64,000 nt of DNA, from the NCBI GenBank assembly GCA_963766295.1, contig CAVXYW010000002.1, positions 868,001 to 932,000 on the forward strand, read 5' to 3'. Positions 18,001-25,347 of the stretch are shown one piece after another. The position numbers and the translations under genes are program-made. Below the pieces are notes generated by a model. The model had not been told where the DNA came from. It did no database searches and saw only the letters and a program-made list of their open reading frames with translations. The DNA comes from JBBDRJ01 sp963766295. Its GTDB lineage: Bacteria > Actinomycetota > JAICYB01. Position 1 is the stretch's first letter; the number at the start of each line of letters is the position of its first letter.

Positions 18001-19358
18001 GTCGGCCATCGATCGTCCAGGGCACACACGAGTCCTTCAGCCAGCCAGGCGTTGGTCGCGATCAGGTCTAAGCCGAAACGTTTGTCGACTCGGTCTACCG
18101 CCAGCCAGACCGCAGCGCAGTGCGCCAAATTGCCGTGCAAAGGGTGCTGATGAAGCGCCGGAAGCAGCCTCTCGCCCTCTGGGTAGCGATGGACCCACAC
18201 GCCCTCCTCGAAGTCGACGCGCAAGGGCGGATCGGCACGGGTGATCACGTGTGTCTCGTGTCCGGCCGCGGCCAGCCCACGTGCCAGGTCGGCGGTATAT
18301 CGCGCGATTCCTCCCATTGGTGCGGGTGGGTAGTCGAGCGAGACGAGACAAAGTTTCATGCGCCCATCCGTAGCCGTCACCACCGGGTAGGGGAGAAAGG
18401 TGTCCGGGTTCCAAGCTGCTAACGGCCGTCCCGCTCGCTCCTCGGACATTCCTTGTTTCATGCCTTCCTCGAAGCCCGCCTCCATCCGCTGGATGAACGC
18501 CCGCGACTCGTCCGCGGTGAACCGGCCGCTTTTCTGGCCACTGACGGCAACATCGCGCAGGGAGTCCTGGTAGCTCATCAGGCTGCGTAAGGCCTCCCCG
18601 ACCAAATGATGTTCCTGAGAATTGCGCAAGGCGAAATAGGCACGGTTCTTCACAGGGGTGTAGGGATCTGTAACCAGGCCGTGGTCGCGACGAAGGTGGC
18701 TGGGCATCGTCTTGTGATGAACTGCGGCACCGTCGAGCGCGCTGAGCCGCCACCCGCTATCGATGAGTTGCGAGGCTATGTCGGAGTCGTCGTAGAGATA
18801 CTCGATGTTTTCGTCGAAACCCCCGATGGCCTCCAATGCCTCGCGGCGAAAGCTCATGTTCGTACCCTGCAAATAGAGAAAAGGATCTGCGCCCGGTCGG
18901 TTGTACTGATCCAGCGGGAGAGTGCGATCGAAATCGGTGTTTCCTAAGCGGTCGCAGACCGCGTATATGTACTGGATGTTCACGCCCGTATGGTCGTAGA
19001 CCACGCCGCCGGTCCCGCCGACGTTCGGGTCGTCGTAGGCGGCTGCTAGGCCGGACAGCCAATCGGGCTCGGGGACGCTATCGTCGTCGATGAAGGCGAC
19101 GATCTCGCCGGCCGCGCTGTCGATGCCCAGGTTGCGCGACTTGCTCAGGTTGTACTCAGAGGTGCGGGCCTGCTTGATTTGGCCCGCTCTCTCAGCCAGC
19201 AGTTCGGGGGTTTCGTCCATGCCCGGGCCCTCGACGACGATGACTTCGAAGTCAGGGTAGGTCTGGTGTCGTAGAGCGTCGAGGGTGACTCGCAGACTCG
19301 CGGCGCGATTACTCGTGGCTACCACGACGCTGACGCGCCGTGCTATGGGGGCGACCAT
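15093..19358 (-). CDS. Multidomain GT2-GT4-DUF4214x3-coiled coil-FkbM methyltransferase fusion
   Basis: A 1421-aa protein with no frame break. Residues 8-235 are a GT2 domain (VSVVVATSNRA, DDD at 91-93, QGTNMSFRREALEAIGGFDE, and ED-type YDDSDIA). Residues 335-729 are a GT4 domain (PPAPMGGIARYT, VGRLEPRKGVDVLL, and E-x7-E in YESFGLINVEA at 637-645). Residues 780-1017 hold three DUF4214-type repeats. Residues 1054-1150 are predicted coiled coil. Residues 1195-1400 are an FkbM SAM methyltransferase (VVDIGANIGLF at 1211-1221, KIDVEGAE). It likely builds and O-methylates a surface glycan, with the central part acting as scaffold. A -10-like TATAGA ends five bases before ATG 19358, so the mRNA may be leaderless. 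It is the first gene of a minus-strand operon. Confidence 0.85.
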   Translation of the reverse strand: MVAPIARRVSVVVATSNRAASLRVTLDALRHQTYPDFEVIVVEGPGMDETPELLAERAGQIKQARTSEYNLSKSRNLGIDSAAGEIVAFIDDDSVPEPDWLSGLAAAYDDPNVGGTGGVVYDHTGVNIQYIYAVCDRLGNTDFDRTLPLDQYNRPGADPFLYLQGTNMSFRREALEAIGGFDENIEYLYDDSDIASQLIDSGWRLSALDGAAVHHKTMPSHLRRDHGLVTDPYTPVKNRAYFALRNSQEHHLVGEALRSLMSYQDSLRDVAVSGQKSGRFTADESRAFIQRMEAGFEEGMKQGMSEERAGRPLAAWNPDTFLPYPVVTATDGRMKLCLVSLDYPPAPMGGIARYTADLARGLAAAGHETHVITRADPPLRVDFEEGVWVHRYPEGERLLPALHQHPLHGNLAHCAAVWLAVDRVDKRFGLDLIATNAWLAEGLVCALDDRWPTVVTCSTPIRTISATQPAVAAKPLTDWQIRLEDLALVNAAHLLSVSHANLETVRRFTPAATDVEATVIWHGMADRAGHDVRPASTSESVEILFVGRLEPRKGVDVLLDAAVELLQERPNATLRLVGMENPYAAEDVRTYEERLDDRLANEPELRQRIVFAGEVDDSELDRLLESCDIFCAPSLYESFGLINVEAMMFARPVVSCSTGGIREVVVHGETGLLVEPGDTLALKDALSKLIDDPELRQTMGSAGRARFEREFCNDIAVERTIALYREVLGNRNTVAGHSLETRLSDALRSIDVADPESAVEQLLDRDTFPLDYRAVFSRLVGVSDDEFVESAYQVLLGRPADSDGSAYWVDRISRGSRHAVLVEIARSPEATRRGIGPSVFAAADAVPQLLGAVYSQHDYESAFADLVTVDDREFVESVYQLLLRRAPDPEGLSYNVNRLAHDSRQAMLAEIARSPEADHLGIDADMIDAALAAVPQFLGPVFLQQDYERAFADLLTVDDREFVESVYQLLLRRTPDPDGLDFNIGRLAHESRQTVLAEIARSPEAERLGIDVEEINAAAAVLRPASKPIRARLASVPGIRWALRFVRRILLGSAVEELTAEVRRSVSDMNTQVDAFKAGQDRQLETQRQAMNELLATVERSVTDLASQIDAARADGDRQLGDHGQSLKDLSSEIKASVVDLTAKINTLKRAQGTHGTYLGSNRVLVNTTWGGKLLASTDDLSLTPELVAHGVYETPFTNYLLRTLKHGQTVVDIGANIGLFTVLMASHVGPTGRVIAYEPNPDVLGLLRTNVALNWFNDTVTIRPAAASDTTGRVRLHVTERFQGNSSLLEPGEGYFAQVPMDTTHVVEVDCEPLDALLTEFSEIDLVKIDVEGAEHLVLNGMAELLDTGAVATVALELFQQRMGSAWPELCALLEARRDEGWEFHLIDDDGELVPSRLEDILEVGRFAQVVMTRPGRAPA
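16308..17021 (-). repeat. Three in-frame DUF4214 repeats (87-88 codons each)
   Basis: Repeat units begin at residues 780, 867 and 955 of the fusion protein, each with a D-D-x-E-F-V-E-S-x-Y-Q-x-L-L core followed by a x-L-x-E-I-A-R-S-P-E-A block. Units two and three are close copies at DNA level. For example, the same 20-base stretch starts at 16441 and again at 16705, a 264-bp period. This points to a fairly recent internal duplication of unit two or three. Confidence 0.85.
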
Positions 19359-19362
19359 CCCA

Positions 19363-19370
19363 TCTATAAT
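19363..19370 (-). promoter_or_regulatory. -10-like element for the 1421-aa gene
   Basis: On the minus strand ATTATAGA (19370-19363) includes TATAGA (19368-19363). A start point 6-8 bases downstream would fall at or next to ATG 19358, which suggests a leaderless transcript. No clear -35 is seen. Confidence 0.4.
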
Positions 19371-19486
19371 CGCAGGCAGCGGGTGATCTTCGCCCGAACT
19401 TCACCAGGCCCCTGTCCGGGCCACAGGGCTACTCTTTGCCGCATGATCCCGACGTCAGATGACCCCTATGGGCGCGGCGAAAAGTG

Positions 19487-20176
19487 ATGCTCCCTCAAAG
19501 GGAGCACTTCGACGGGGTAGCTGCGGAATACGAACGAACCATCCCTCCTCACGTGATGGCTCACCTCACGCGACGCCGCACGGCACTTGCCGAATCGCTG
19601 GCGCACCGTGGCCGGGTGCTCGACGTTGGGTGTGGCACCGGAACATTCTTGCGTGGCCTACCTGAGCGCTACGACAAGTTCGGTGTCGACATAAGCAGCG
19701 CGATGCTGCGCGCCGCTCGAGATAGCGGACTAGGCGTCACCCAGGCGAGCGCCGGCAGGCTTCCTTTCGAGGACGCGTCGTTCGACCTCGTGGCTACCTT
19801 CGCAGTGCTTCACCACTTGATTGACCCCAAACTAGTGCGCGCAACGATTAGTGAGATGTGCCGGGTCACAAAGCCCGGCGGCGCGGTGATCGTGTGGGAT
19901 CACAATCCGCTCAATCCCTATTGGCCGATCCTCATGCGCCGGCTACCTCAGGATCAAGGGGACGAGAAGCTCGTCCCGGCGCGTCTCATCCGCGAGACGC
20001 TTAGGAATAGCGGAATGTCCGACGTACGTCTGCGCCGGCTGACGTTCATGCCCGACTTCACTCCACCCCGCGCATTGGCGGCGGTGAGCCGACTCGAACG
20101 GGCCCTCGAGCGCATTCCCGGAATCAACATCGCTGCCGCTCACAATGTCGCAACGGCGCGACGACCAATTCCTTGA
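19487..20176 (+). CDS. Class I SAM-dependent methyltransferase
   Basis: A 229-aa Methyltransf_11-type enzyme: motif I GRVLDVGCGTGTFLRGLP (residues ~42-59), acidic loop KFGVDISSAML, motif II region FEDASFDLVATFAVLHHL, and motif III KPGGAVIVWDHNP. GTG 19484 is an alternative start one codon upstream. It is divergent from the glycan fusion gene across about 128 bp and overlaps the acyltransferase start (TTGA at 20173), so both are coupled. A glycan or lipid acceptor is likely from context. Confidence 0.85.
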   Translation: MLPQREHFDGVAAEYERTIPPHVMAHLTRRRTALAESLAHRGRVLDVGCGTGTFLRGLPERYDKFGVDISSAMLRAARDSGLGVTQASAGRLPFEDASFDLVATFAVLHHLIDPKLVRATISEMCRVTKPGGAVIVWDHNPLNPYWPILMRRLPQDQGDEKLVPARLIRETLRNSGMSDVRLRRLTFMPDFTPPRALAAVSRLERALERIPGINIAAAHNVATARRPIP

Positions 20177-21279
20177 CAGGACCGCAACGCGCCGATCGCG
20201 ACGTCTTGATCGACACCGTTCGTGCTCTCAGCCTCTTAGTCGTCGTTGTATGGCATTGGGTATTCACGACGTTGTCTTGGGACGCCAATGGACCGCACGC
20301 CTCGAACCCGATAGGAGTCACGCGTGGCCTGTGGGCCGCAACGTGGTTGTTACAGGTGATGCCTGCCTTCTTCTTCGCCGGGGGCTACGTCCACAGGTTG
20401 GGTTGGGAGCGTGACGGCGGTGGATGGAGCTGGGTTATCAAGCGGTTGCGCTCTCTTTGGGCTCCGGCACTGTCGTTGGTCATTGTCGGGCTCGCTATCT
20501 GGATCGCTGCGCGCGAGATAGCTCCGGATGCATCGTGGGTCGGCGGCGGCATACTGCTCGTCCTGTCACCCCTTTGGTTCCTGATCGTCTACGCGATCCT
20601 CGTTACCGGAATGCCTGTGTGGAGCTGGTTGCATGACCGATACGGAGAACTCGTCCCCGTCTGGATGGTGGGCGCCGCGGTTGTGGTGGACGTCCTTCGA
20701 TTCCGCTATAGGTGGAACGGCATCGAGTGGGTAAACCTCGTCGTCGTCTGGGCCCTCTCACATCAGCTCGGCTTCTATTACCAGCGTCTCGTCGCTGCGC
20801 CGCGGCGCTTCAAGTCGATCTTGATGTGGACGGGTCTGATCGCGCTCTTCGGATTGACCAACATGGGTTTGTACCCGCGTTCGATGGTGGGGGTACCGGG
20901 CGAGGACATCTCGAACATGGCGCCGCCCACGTTGGCGATCGCTGCGCTTAGCGTGTTCCAGATCGGCGTGCTTCTCGTTAACCGCGAACGAATCATCAAT
21001 TGGGCGCAATCGCCGCGTGGGAGCCGCCTGGTCGGGTTCGCGTCCCGGAACTCGATGCGGATATTCCTCTGGCACGCTCCGGGCTTCGCGTTGGCCTACG
21101 GATTGTGGCGGCTCGCAGGCCTCCCGGGGCAGTCTCCTGAAGTCGACGCGGCCTGGTGGGCGTGGCGCCCGCTTTGGCTCGTCCTGCCGATCATCCCCAC
21201 TGCGATCTTTGCTTCCAGCGTTGGTGTGCTTACGGTCCGCAATCTGCGGCGCGCGACGGGCGCCATGCTTCCTCGTTAG
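20173..21279 (+). CDS. Acyltransferase 3 family membrane protein
   Basis: A 368-aa integral membrane O-acyltransferase: RDVLIDTVRALSLLVVVVWHWVF carries the R-x10-H pattern of the family in TM1, and VMPAFFFAGGYV follows as TM2. About ten TM segments follow, ending with SVGVLTVRNLRRATGAMLPR in the cytosol. Such enzymes acylate sugars in glycans or lipids, which suits the adjoining glycosyltransferases and methyltransferase. The TTG start overlaps the methyltransferase stop. The next gene starts 11 bp after it, so the lipid genes to its right may be read from the same promoter. Confidence 0.85.
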   Translation: MTGPQRADRDVLIDTVRALSLLVVVVWHWVFTTLSWDANGPHASNPIGVTRGLWAATWLLQVMPAFFFAGGYVHRLGWERDGGGWSWVIKRLRSLWAPALSLVIVGLAIWIAAREIAPDASWVGGGILLVLSPLWFLIVYAILVTGMPVWSWLHDRYGELVPVWMVGAAVVVDVLRFRYRWNGIEWVNLVVVWALSHQLGFYYQRLVAAPRRFKSILMWTGLIALFGLTNMGLYPRSMVGVPGEDISNMAPPTLAIAALSVFQIGVLLVNRERIINWAQSPRGSRLVGFASRNSMRIFLWHAPGFALAYGLWRLAGLPGQSPEVDAAWWAWRPLWLVLPIIPTAIFASSVGVLTVRNLRRATGAMLPR

Positions 21280-21289
21280 GTTCTTCTCC

Positions 21290-22261
21290 ATGCGTCGCGT
21301 CGTATGTCGCGAGTTCGCGCCCGTGAGCGCTTTGGAGATCGAGGAAGTCTCTGATCTCGAAGCCGGCCCTGGCCAGCTCGTCATCGAGGTGAAGGCCGCC
21401 GGCGTGAACTTCGTCGACGCATTGATCGTCCAAGGCAAGTACCAGCTCAAGCCACAGGTGCCATTCACACCGGGCGGCGAAATCGGTGGTGTCGTGTCGA
21501 GAGTTGGCAACGGCGTCAAGGGGTTCGATGTCGGCGATCGCGTGAGTGCGAGTTGCTGGATGGGTGGATACGCGAGCCAGGTCGCTGTCGGGCCGTCCAA
21601 CACCTATCGCTTGCCCGACGGCGTTTCATTCGGGGTCGGCGCGACGGTGATGCAGAGCTACGCAACGGCGGTGTTCGCGCTGACCCGCCGCACGAACGTC
21701 GCTCCTCAAGAGTGGGTGTTGGTGCTCGGAGCCGGCGGCGGCGTGGGGCGTGCGTGTGTGGACGTCGCTCGCAGCTTGGGCGCTCGTCTTATCGGTGTTG
21801 GATCCAGCGAGGACAAGCGCGCGGCTGCGATGGACGCGGGCGCGGAAGCAACCATCGACCCAATGACCGAGGACGTGAAGGTGCGCGCGCGAGAGCTAGC
21901 CGGCGGCGGTGTGGACGTTGTTTGCGACCCCGTCGGCGGTGACTTGGCCGAGCCGGCGCTACGGGCGATGCGCGTCGGAGGTCGATTCCTCGTCCTGGGG
22001 TTCGCGGCCGGCGAGATACCCCGCGTGCCGCTGAACCAGGTCTTGCTCAGTAACCGAACGGTGGTCGGCGTGGATTGGGGCGCGTGGAGCATGCAGAACG
22101 CGGACGAGAATCGTGCGTTGCTCGAACACGTCTTCGCGGACGTTGCTGCGGGAACGCTTCGTCCGACCGAGCCGCAGGAAGTCCCGCTCGAGAAGGTGTC
22201 CGATGTCCTCAGCGACATGGAGAACCGGAAGGTTACCGGGAAGATAGTTCTCGTCCCATAG
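21290..22261 (+). CDS. Zinc-independent NADPH:quinone oxidoreductase (MDR family)
   Basis: A 323-aa medium-chain dehydrogenase of the QOR type: MRRVVCREFAPVSALEIEEV, VKAAGVNFVDALIVQGKYQLKPQVPFTPGGEIGGVV (lacking the catalytic zinc ligands), and a Rossmann nucleotide motif VLVLGAGGGVGRACVDVAR (AxGGVG-type). Homologues reduce quinones or enoyl thioesters with NADPH. The open frame continues upstream to 21017 inside the acyltransferase gene, but homology begins at ATG 21290. It leads a row of five plus-strand genes ending at 26832. Confidence 0.85.
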   Translation: MRRVVCREFAPVSALEIEEVSDLEAGPGQLVIEVKAAGVNFVDALIVQGKYQLKPQVPFTPGGEIGGVVSRVGNGVKGFDVGDRVSASCWMGGYASQVAVGPSNTYRLPDGVSFGVGATVMQSYATAVFALTRRTNVAPQEWVLVLGAGGGVGRACVDVARSLGARLIGVGSSEDKRAAAMDAGAEATIDPMTEDVKVRARELAGGGVDVVCDPVGGDLAEPALRAMRVGGRFLVLGFAAGEIPRVPLNQVLLSNRTVVGVDWGAWSMQNADENRALLEHVFADVAAGTLRPTEPQEVPLEKVSDVLSDMENRKVTGKIVLVP

Positions 22262-22300
22262 TCGGGCAGGGAGCAGTCCCGTCCGGGTAGCTTCGTGTCC

Positions 22301-23104
22301 ATGGCTTTCGTCCGGGTCGAGAAACCGCGCCCTCACATAACACTCATTACTCTCGATCGACCGGAGCGCATGAACGCCATGGCGTTCGACGTGATGATCC
22401 CGTTCCGAGATGCGCTCCGCGAGGTGAGCTCGGATAACGACACACGCGTCGTCGTCGTCACCGGAGCTGGACACGGTTTCTGTTCGGGAGCCGACCACGA
22501 GGACTCCGGCATCGTTCCGAACATCGAGGGACTGACCGTCCCTACCATCGCGCTGCGTGCGATGGAGCTTTTGGACGATGTCATCACGTCGATCCGCAAG
22601 ATGCATCAGCCCGTTATAGGTGCGATCAACGGGGCTGCGATCGGTGGCGGTTTCTGTCTTGCCCTCGCTATGGATGTGCGGGTCGCTTCCGAGGCTGCGT
22701 ACTTCCGCGCCGCGGGGATCAACAACGGCCTGACTGCGAGCGAGCTCGGCATCAGTTACCTGCTTCCGAGGGCCGTCGGATCCTCGAGGGCGTTCGAGAT
22801 CATGCTCTCCGGTCGCGATGTTGACGCCGCGGAAGCCGACCAAATGGGGCTCGTCTCCCAGGTCGTCGCGCCGGACAAGCTACTCGACGCTTGTTACGAG
22901 CTTGCCGAACGCATCATCGGCTTCAGCCGTCCGGGGATAGAGCTGACCAAAAGGATGCTGTGGTCGAGTCTGGACGCCGCGAGCCTGGCGGCTCATATGG
23001 ATCACGAAGGCATCGCGCAGTTGTTCGTCCGACTGACTACTCAGAATTTCGAAGAATCGGTGAAGGCGCGCAAGGAGAAGCGTCCCCCGGTGTTCAGGGA
23101 CTAG
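22301..23104 (+). CDS. Enoyl-CoA hydratase/isomerase family protein
   Basis: A 267-aa crotonase: ITLDRPERMNAMAF, the oxyanion segment VVVTGAGHGFCSGADHED, AINGAAIGGGFCLALAMDVRVAS, and the region FRAAGINNGLTASELGISYLLPRAVG, in which the Glu of ASELG may be catalytic. GTG 22295 two codons upstream is an alternative start. It is only distantly like the echA19-type gene at 10293, so it probably serves another substrate. The next gene starts 2 bp after its stop. Confidence 0.85.
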   Translation: MAFVRVEKPRPHITLITLDRPERMNAMAFDVMIPFRDALREVSSDNDTRVVVVTGAGHGFCSGADHEDSGIVPNIEGLTVPTIALRAMELLDDVITSIRKMHQPVIGAINGAAIGGGFCLALAMDVRVASEAAYFRAAGINNGLTASELGISYLLPRAVGSSRAFEIMLSGRDVDAAEADQMGLVSQVVAPDKLLDACYELAERIIGFSRPGIELTKRMLWSSLDAASLAAHMDHEGIAQLFVRLTTQNFEESVKARKEKRPPVFRD

Positions 23105-23106
23105 AT

Positions 23107-24231
23107 ATGACGCAACAACCACCGCCGGAAACGAAGGAAGTCGTCAGGTCGAGCCGGCAGCCCGAAGAGCTCCGGCGCAGGCTCGAGTCATGGCTCGGCT
23201 CCCAGGTGAACTCGAGCGCGACCATCACCGACCTGCACGCAACATCGGCGAACGGAATGTCGAGCGAGACAATCTTGTTCGACGCGAAATGGAGTGATCG
23301 GTCCGAGTCACTGGTCGCTCGGATCGCTCCGGACGCACAGGATGTTCCCGTTTTCGCGTCCTACGATATGGAGCGGCAGGCGAAGGCGATCCGCCTGGTC
23401 GGCGAGCTTTCATCCGTTCCTGTGCCGAAGGTCTGGTGGTCAGAAGCCGAAGCCGGTGTGCTCGACGTGCCCTTCTTCGTGATGGAGCGCGTCGAAGGAG
23501 AGGTTCCTCCCGACGTGATGCCTTATACGTTCGGCGACAACTGGCTGTTCGATGCCGAGCCGGCGCAACAGAGCAAGCTGCAGGACACCAGCGTCGCGGT
23601 CCTGGCCGAGCTGCACGGGATCGACGATCCGACTGAACGGTTCGGGTTCCTCGCGTTTGACGACGGGGGGGACACGTACCTGCGAAGACACGTCGCACAC
23701 ACGCGTGCTTGGTACGAGTACTGCGCGGCCGATGGCGAACGGTCACCACTTATCGAGCGAGGGTTCGCCTGGATCGATGAGCGGTGGCCGAAGACGGAAG
23801 GCGACCCGGTCGTCATCTGGGGCGACTCCCGGATCGGCAACGTCATGTACCGGGACTTCGAGCCGGTCGCCGTTCTGGACTGGGAGATGGCGGCCCTCGG
23901 CCCCCGAGAACTCGACGTCGCTTGGATGGCCTTCGCGCATCGGGCCTTCGAAGATCTCGCCACGTTCTTCGAGACGGGAGGCATGCCGCACTTCATGCGT
24001 CACGAGGATGTCGCCACAACCTACGAGTCATTGACGGGTTATGAACCTCGGGACCTTGAGTTCTTCATGACCTATTGCGCTCTGCAATGGGGGATCGTGT
24101 TCCTACGCACGGGGCAGCGCTCGATCCACTTCGGCGAGGAGAAGCGCCCGGACGACATAGACGATCTATTGCGCAACCGGGAGCCCCTGGAGCGGATGCT
24201 GGCCGGCAGTTATTGGAAGGACATCGGATGA
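23107..24231 (+). CDS. APH-type phosphotransferase family protein (ACAD10/11 kinase-like)
   Basis: A 374-aa protein kinase-like fold of the APH group: VFASYDMERQAKAIRLV, VPKVWWSEAEAGVLDVPFFVMERVEGEVPPD, the catalytic loop VIWGDSRIGNVMYRD (Asp and Asn kept, the usual His replaced by Trp) and VLDWEMAALGPRELDVAW. This sub-type occurs in acyl-CoA catabolism operons and fused to acyl-CoA dehydrogenases in eukaryotes. Phosphorylation of a hydroxyacyl-CoA is the best hypothesis, not shown. ATG 23107 is 2 bp after the hydratase stop; the downstream gene overlaps by 4 bp (ATGA). Confidence 0.8.
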   Translation: MTQQPPPETKEVVRSSRQPEELRRRLESWLGSQVNSSATITDLHATSANGMSSETILFDAKWSDRSESLVARIAPDAQDVPVFASYDMERQAKAIRLVGELSSVPVPKVWWSEAEAGVLDVPFFVMERVEGEVPPDVMPYTFGDNWLFDAEPAQQSKLQDTSVAVLAELHGIDDPTERFGFLAFDDGGDTYLRRHVAHTRAWYEYCAADGERSPLIERGFAWIDERWPKTEGDPVVIWGDSRIGNVMYRDFEPVAVLDWEMAALGPRELDVAWMAFAHRAFEDLATFFETGGMPHFMRHEDVATTYESLTGYEPRDLEFFMTYCALQWGIVFLRTGQRSIHFGEEKRPDDIDDLLRNREPLERMLAGSYWKDIG

Positions 24232-25334
24232 CCCATCCGCTCGACGAGTACCCGATCCATCAGCTTCCGTTGTCGATGGCTCATGTCGGGACAAGCGACA
24301 AGAACTTCTACGACCGTTGCTACTTCAATGCGCACGATCGAACAGGTGACATCTTCCTGATCACCGGTCTAGGCGTTTATCCGAACCTCGGAGTCACCGA
24401 TGCATTCGCGACGGTGCGTAGAGGAGACACCCAATGGGCCGTTCGGTGTTCGGACGCCCTCGGTGACGATCGCATCAACGCGAGCGCCGGCCCCTATCGC
24501 GTCGAGGTGCTCGAGCCGCTCAAGCGCATTCGCATCGTCTGCGACGCGGCCGACCACGGGATCGGTTTCGACCTGACGTGGGACGGCTCGTTCCCTCCGG
24601 TGGACGAGCCACTGCACATCATGCGAACCGGTCCCAAGAACATCATCGAAGGTTGCCGCTTTGCACAGCTCGGGTCTTGGAGCGGCACGCTCAGCGTTGG
24701 CGGCGACGAGATAACCGTTGATCCGTCGGTGTGGGTAGGCTCCCGCGACCGTTCGTGGGGGATCCGTCCGGTGGGCGAGACCGATCCCGCGGGACGCTTC
24801 GCCACCGACGAACCGATGGAAGGGTTCTGGTGGCTGTACGTCCCGCTTAAGTTCGACGACTACGCGATCATCGCCATAGTGCAAGAGAAACCCGACGGCT
24901 ATCGAACGCTCAACGCAGCCAGTCGCGTGTGGCCCGACGGACGCGAAGAGCAACTCGGCTGGCCCGAGGTAGATATCAAATACCGATCAGGATCCCGCCA
25001 TCCCGAACGCGCAACGTTGTCGATGCGCGACCGCGACGGCAAGCCTGTCGTCGTCGAAGTCGACACACTCGGGTTCGTGCCGTTGAACATCGGAGCCGGG
25101 TACGGAGGCGACCCCGAGTGGAGCCACGGGAAATGGATGGGCCGCGGCTGGATCGACGGAATGGTCTACGACCTGAACGATCCCGAGATCGCCGGGCGAG
25201 CAACGATCACTGTTATCGATCACGTTGCGCACGCTACGTGTGACGGACAGGAAGGCTGGGGATTGTTCGAGCACGGAACGTTCGGCCGTCACGATCCGAC
25301 GGGTTTCGCGGATTGGGGCTCGGTGGCCCCGTGA
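24228..25334 (+). CDS. Conserved hypothetical protein (all-beta, lipocalin/carotenoid-hydroxylase-like shape)
   Basis: A 368-aa protein that I cannot assign to an enzyme. It is rich in beta strands and Trp/Gly, with blocks FYDRCYFNAHDRTGDIFLITGLGVYPN, FDLTWDGSFPPVDEP, RDRSWGIRPVGETDPAG and WWLYVPLKFDDYAIIAIVQEKPDGY. No signal peptide or TM segment is visible. It is coupled to the APH-type gene by an ATGA overlap, and such APH/hypothetical pairs recur in actinobacterial lipid clusters as far as I recall. This suggests that the two act together. Confidence 0.7.
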   Translation: MTHPLDEYPIHQLPLSMAHVGTSDKNFYDRCYFNAHDRTGDIFLITGLGVYPNLGVTDAFATVRRGDTQWAVRCSDALGDDRINASAGPYRVEVLEPLKRIRIVCDAADHGIGFDLTWDGSFPPVDEPLHIMRTGPKNIIEGCRFAQLGSWSGTLSVGGDEITVDPSVWVGSRDRSWGIRPVGETDPAGRFATDEPMEGFWWLYVPLKFDDYAIIAIVQEKPDGYRTLNAASRVWPDGREEQLGWPEVDIKYRSGSRHPERATLSMRDRDGKPVVVEVDTLGFVPLNIGAGYGGDPEWSHGKWMGRGWIDGMVYDLNDPEIAGRATITVIDHVAHATCDGQEGWGLFEHGTFGRHDPTGFADWGSVAP

Positions 25335-25347
25335 GGAGGCTTGCGAG

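Noticed and set aside
21017..21289. Long N-terminal extension of the quinone oxidoreductase
   Set aside because: It lies inside the acyltransferase gene and reads as low-complexity Arg/Ser sequence; homology starts at ATG 21290.
22891..23106. N-terminal extension of the APH-like kinase
   Set aside because: It overlaps the enoyl-CoA hydratase by over 200 bp; ATG 23107 is 2 bp after that stop and fits the family.
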